Shown piece after piece: positions 5,508 through 6,423 of a DNA stretch of 6,423 bases (the first letter of the stretch is position 1; the number at the start of each line of letters is the position of its first letter). A model generated the notes under the pieces. The model made no database searches. It was given only the letters and a program-made list of their open reading frames with translations, and was not told the origin of the DNA. Source of the stretch: Treponema sp. (GTDB lineage: Bacteria; Spirochaetota; Spirochaetia; Treponematales; Breznakiellaceae); assembly GCA_031273835.1 (NCBI GenBank), contig JAISRD010000161.1:1-6423 (forward strand), in the 5' to 3' direction. A program made the position numbers and the translations under genes.

Positions 5508-6050
5508 TTACCCGCCGTCGGCCTTTTCACCGGCGGCCTGTCCGTTAACGGACCCAATAATCCTCCCGGCTATTTCTTCCGGCGTCAGAGCGTCGGTATC
5601 TATGACCAGGTCCGCCCCCGAATAATCATCGTTGTCGATGTTATAGAGCCGCAGGTACCGTTCCCTGTCCTGCCTGTCCCGCTCGCGGGTAAAATCCGCC
5701 ACGGCCTGAAGCTCCCCTCCTTCCCGCAGGGTGATGCGCCGCGCCCTGGTCAGGGGTTCGGCCTTCAGGTATACCTTTAAGTCCGCGTCGGAGAGCATCC
5801 ACAGGGCCAGCCGGGAACCGAGGACACAGCCGGGGGACTCACGGGCCAGCCTTACCTGGGTGTCGTCCACTTCCCTGTCCCAGGAATCATCGGCGGCGGC
5901 CCGTTTCAACACTTCCTCAAGACTGAGCCCCCGTTTTTCCGCCAGGGTCCTAAAGGTAAAATTGATAAAGGACAGTCCGAGCCTGTCCGCCACAATTCTG
6001 CTCACCGTCGTATTGCCGCAGCCGCTCTTTCCCGATATGGCTATTTTCAT
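5508..6050 (-). CDS. cmk: Cytidylate kinase-family protein (Cmk, archaeal/AAA-type short form)
   Basis: The protein has 180 residues. Cytidylate kinase phosphorylates CMP and dCMP with ATP in pyrimidine nucleotide metabolism in the cytoplasm. The P-loop region is GKSGCGNTT (7-15), then an NMP-kinase-like layout: a helical segment with LAEKRGLSLEEVLKRA (36-51), GSRLALWML (78-86), VYLKAEPLTRARRI (93-106), an Arg-rich lid TRERDRQDRERY (121-132), and LYNIDNDDYSGADLVIDT (134-151), typical of the short cytidylate kinase-like family. The P-loop has Asn13 where classical Walker A motifs have Lys. The start is well supported: ATG at 6050-6048 with GGAG 6 nt upstream (6060-6057). It is the first gene of the leftward operon with the DNA glycosylase. 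A different nucleotide or small-molecule kinase cannot be excluded. Confidence 0.85.
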   Translation of the reverse strand: MKIAISGKSGCGNTTVSRIVADRLGLSFINFTFRTLAEKRGLSLEEVLKRAAADDSWDREVDDTQVRLARESPGCVLGSRLALWMLSDADLKVYLKAEPLTRARRITLREGGELQAVADFTRERDRQDRERYLRLYNIDNDDYSGADLVIDTDALTPEEIAGRIIGSVNGQAAGEKADGG

Positions 6051-6102
6051 TCCCTACTCCACGTTCCGCAGTTGAATACTGAATATTTTTGTATCTCTAT
6101 AT

Positions 6103-6108
6103 ATTATA
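6103..6108 (-). promoter_or_regulatory. Possible -10 box of the cmk-glycosylase operon
   Basis: On the minus strand a perfect TATAAT lies in a strongly AT-rich stretch (about 6080-6130), which would put the transcription start near 6096 and a 5' leader of about 45 nt before the cmk ATG. No convincing -35 hexamer is found at the usual distance, so this is a weak call. Confidence 0.35.
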
Positions 6109-6137
6109 ACGAATTACAAATCATATTTTGCGGTATG

Positions 6138-6173
6138 CTTACACAGGGCTTACAAAACCTCTCCCTGTTTAAG
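6138..6173. repeat. Imperfect inverted repeat in the divergent intergenic region
   Basis: Arms CTTACACAGGG (6138-6148) and CCCTGTTTAAG (6163-6173) are complementary at 10 of 11 positions, separated by 14 nt. The repeat sits between the leftward cmk operon and the rightward ORF at 6244. It could be an operator for a dimeric regulator or a hairpin. No U tract follows on either strand, so a terminator is unlikely. Confidence 0.45.
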
Positions 6174-6243
6174 ATTCCTCCCCTTATTTATAGCAATTAA
6201 GGACCCAATTTGCCTATAGCGGCCTGTATGCTAAACTACCAAT

Positions 6244-6423
6244 ATGGAACTCAGGCATACTGTAGCGGACGGGTTCCGGCTGCTTATGTCGGCGATGGTT
6301 GCCAATGCCTTGGACGATATACTGGATTGGAAAGCCTCTGCCCGTACCAAAGATGAAGCTATGGCGTTCCTCTTATCCCCCGCCTGTGAATGCATCTGCC
6401 TTACCCTGGGCGTTGACTATAAA
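6244..6423 (+). CDS. Unrecognised ORF, N-terminal 60 residues (cut by window edge)
   Basis: The frame is open from the ATG at 6244 to the end of the window and is closed upstream by TAA at 6232-6234. The 60 visible residues (MELRHTVADGFRLLMSAMVA, then ALDDILDWKASARTKDEAMA, then FLLSPACECICLTLGVDYK) are predicted mainly helical, with three Cys close together and no signal peptide. The ending FLLSPACECICLTLGVDYK loosely resembles small phage-associated proteins with an F..S..C...C..LG.D pattern, but this is a weak impression and no function is assigned. No Shine-Dalgarno precedes the ATG. A TATGCT at 6227-6232 could be a -10 box giving a very short leader. Internal ATGs at 6286 and 6295 are alternative starts, also without clear ribosome binding sites. 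Confidence 0.55.
   Translation, partial: MELRHTVADGFRLLMSAMVANALDDILDWKASARTKDEAMAFLLSPACECICLTLGVDYK

Noticed and set aside
5731..6075. Plus-strand 114-codon ORF opposite cmk
   Set aside because: It is a shadow of the cytidylate kinase frame, which has a P-loop and a good Shine-Dalgarno. The plus product is Ser/Arg-rich without features.

Overview
The window reads as chromosomal DNA of a spirochaete, most likely a Treponema-type organism of moderate GC content such as the termite-gut treponemes. This is an inference from the overall look of the proteins: a small exported protein of a type I associate with spirochaetes, loose signal peptides, and a cytidylate kinase-like protein with an atypical P-loop. 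No 16S rRNA or other decisive marker is present.

Left part (1-4473): an envelope/surface-glycan locus. Two outer-membrane beta-barrel proteins that look distantly related to each other (Wzi/capsule-assembly-like) are transcribed away from a shared, very compact control region at about 536-591. There, two sigma70-type promoters lie face to face with exact two-fold symmetry around 560.5. The rightward unit is a tight three-gene operon. It encodes the barrel protein (589-2262), a full-length WbaP-type undecaprenyl-phosphate sugar-1-phosphate transferase (2252-3691, 11-nt overlap with the gene before it), and a small exported protein of unknown function (3691-4473, overlapping the wbaP stop by one base). 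WbaP starts a glycan on the lipid carrier at the inner membrane. The barrel proteins would plausibly export, anchor or organise the finished surface glycan.

Middle (4474-4680): between the convergent operons lie two near-identical 41-43 bp units. Each forms a hairpin whose stem is the acceptor-stem sequence of the adjacent tRNA. A tRNA-Gly(TCC) gene without encoded CCA follows on the minus strand. It appears to have its own promoter, whose -35 box overlaps the stop codon of the next gene.

Right part (4681-6050, minus strand): a two-gene housekeeping operon. It holds a cytidylate kinase-family gene and then a MutY-like HhH-GPD DNA glycosylase with a TTG start. The glycosylase lacks the Fe-S cluster cysteines, has Glu where MutY has its catalytic Asp, and lacks the NUDIX-like domain.

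Far right (6051-6423): an AT-rich intergenic region with an imperfect inverted repeat, then the first 60 codons of an unrecognised rightward ORF cut by the window edge.
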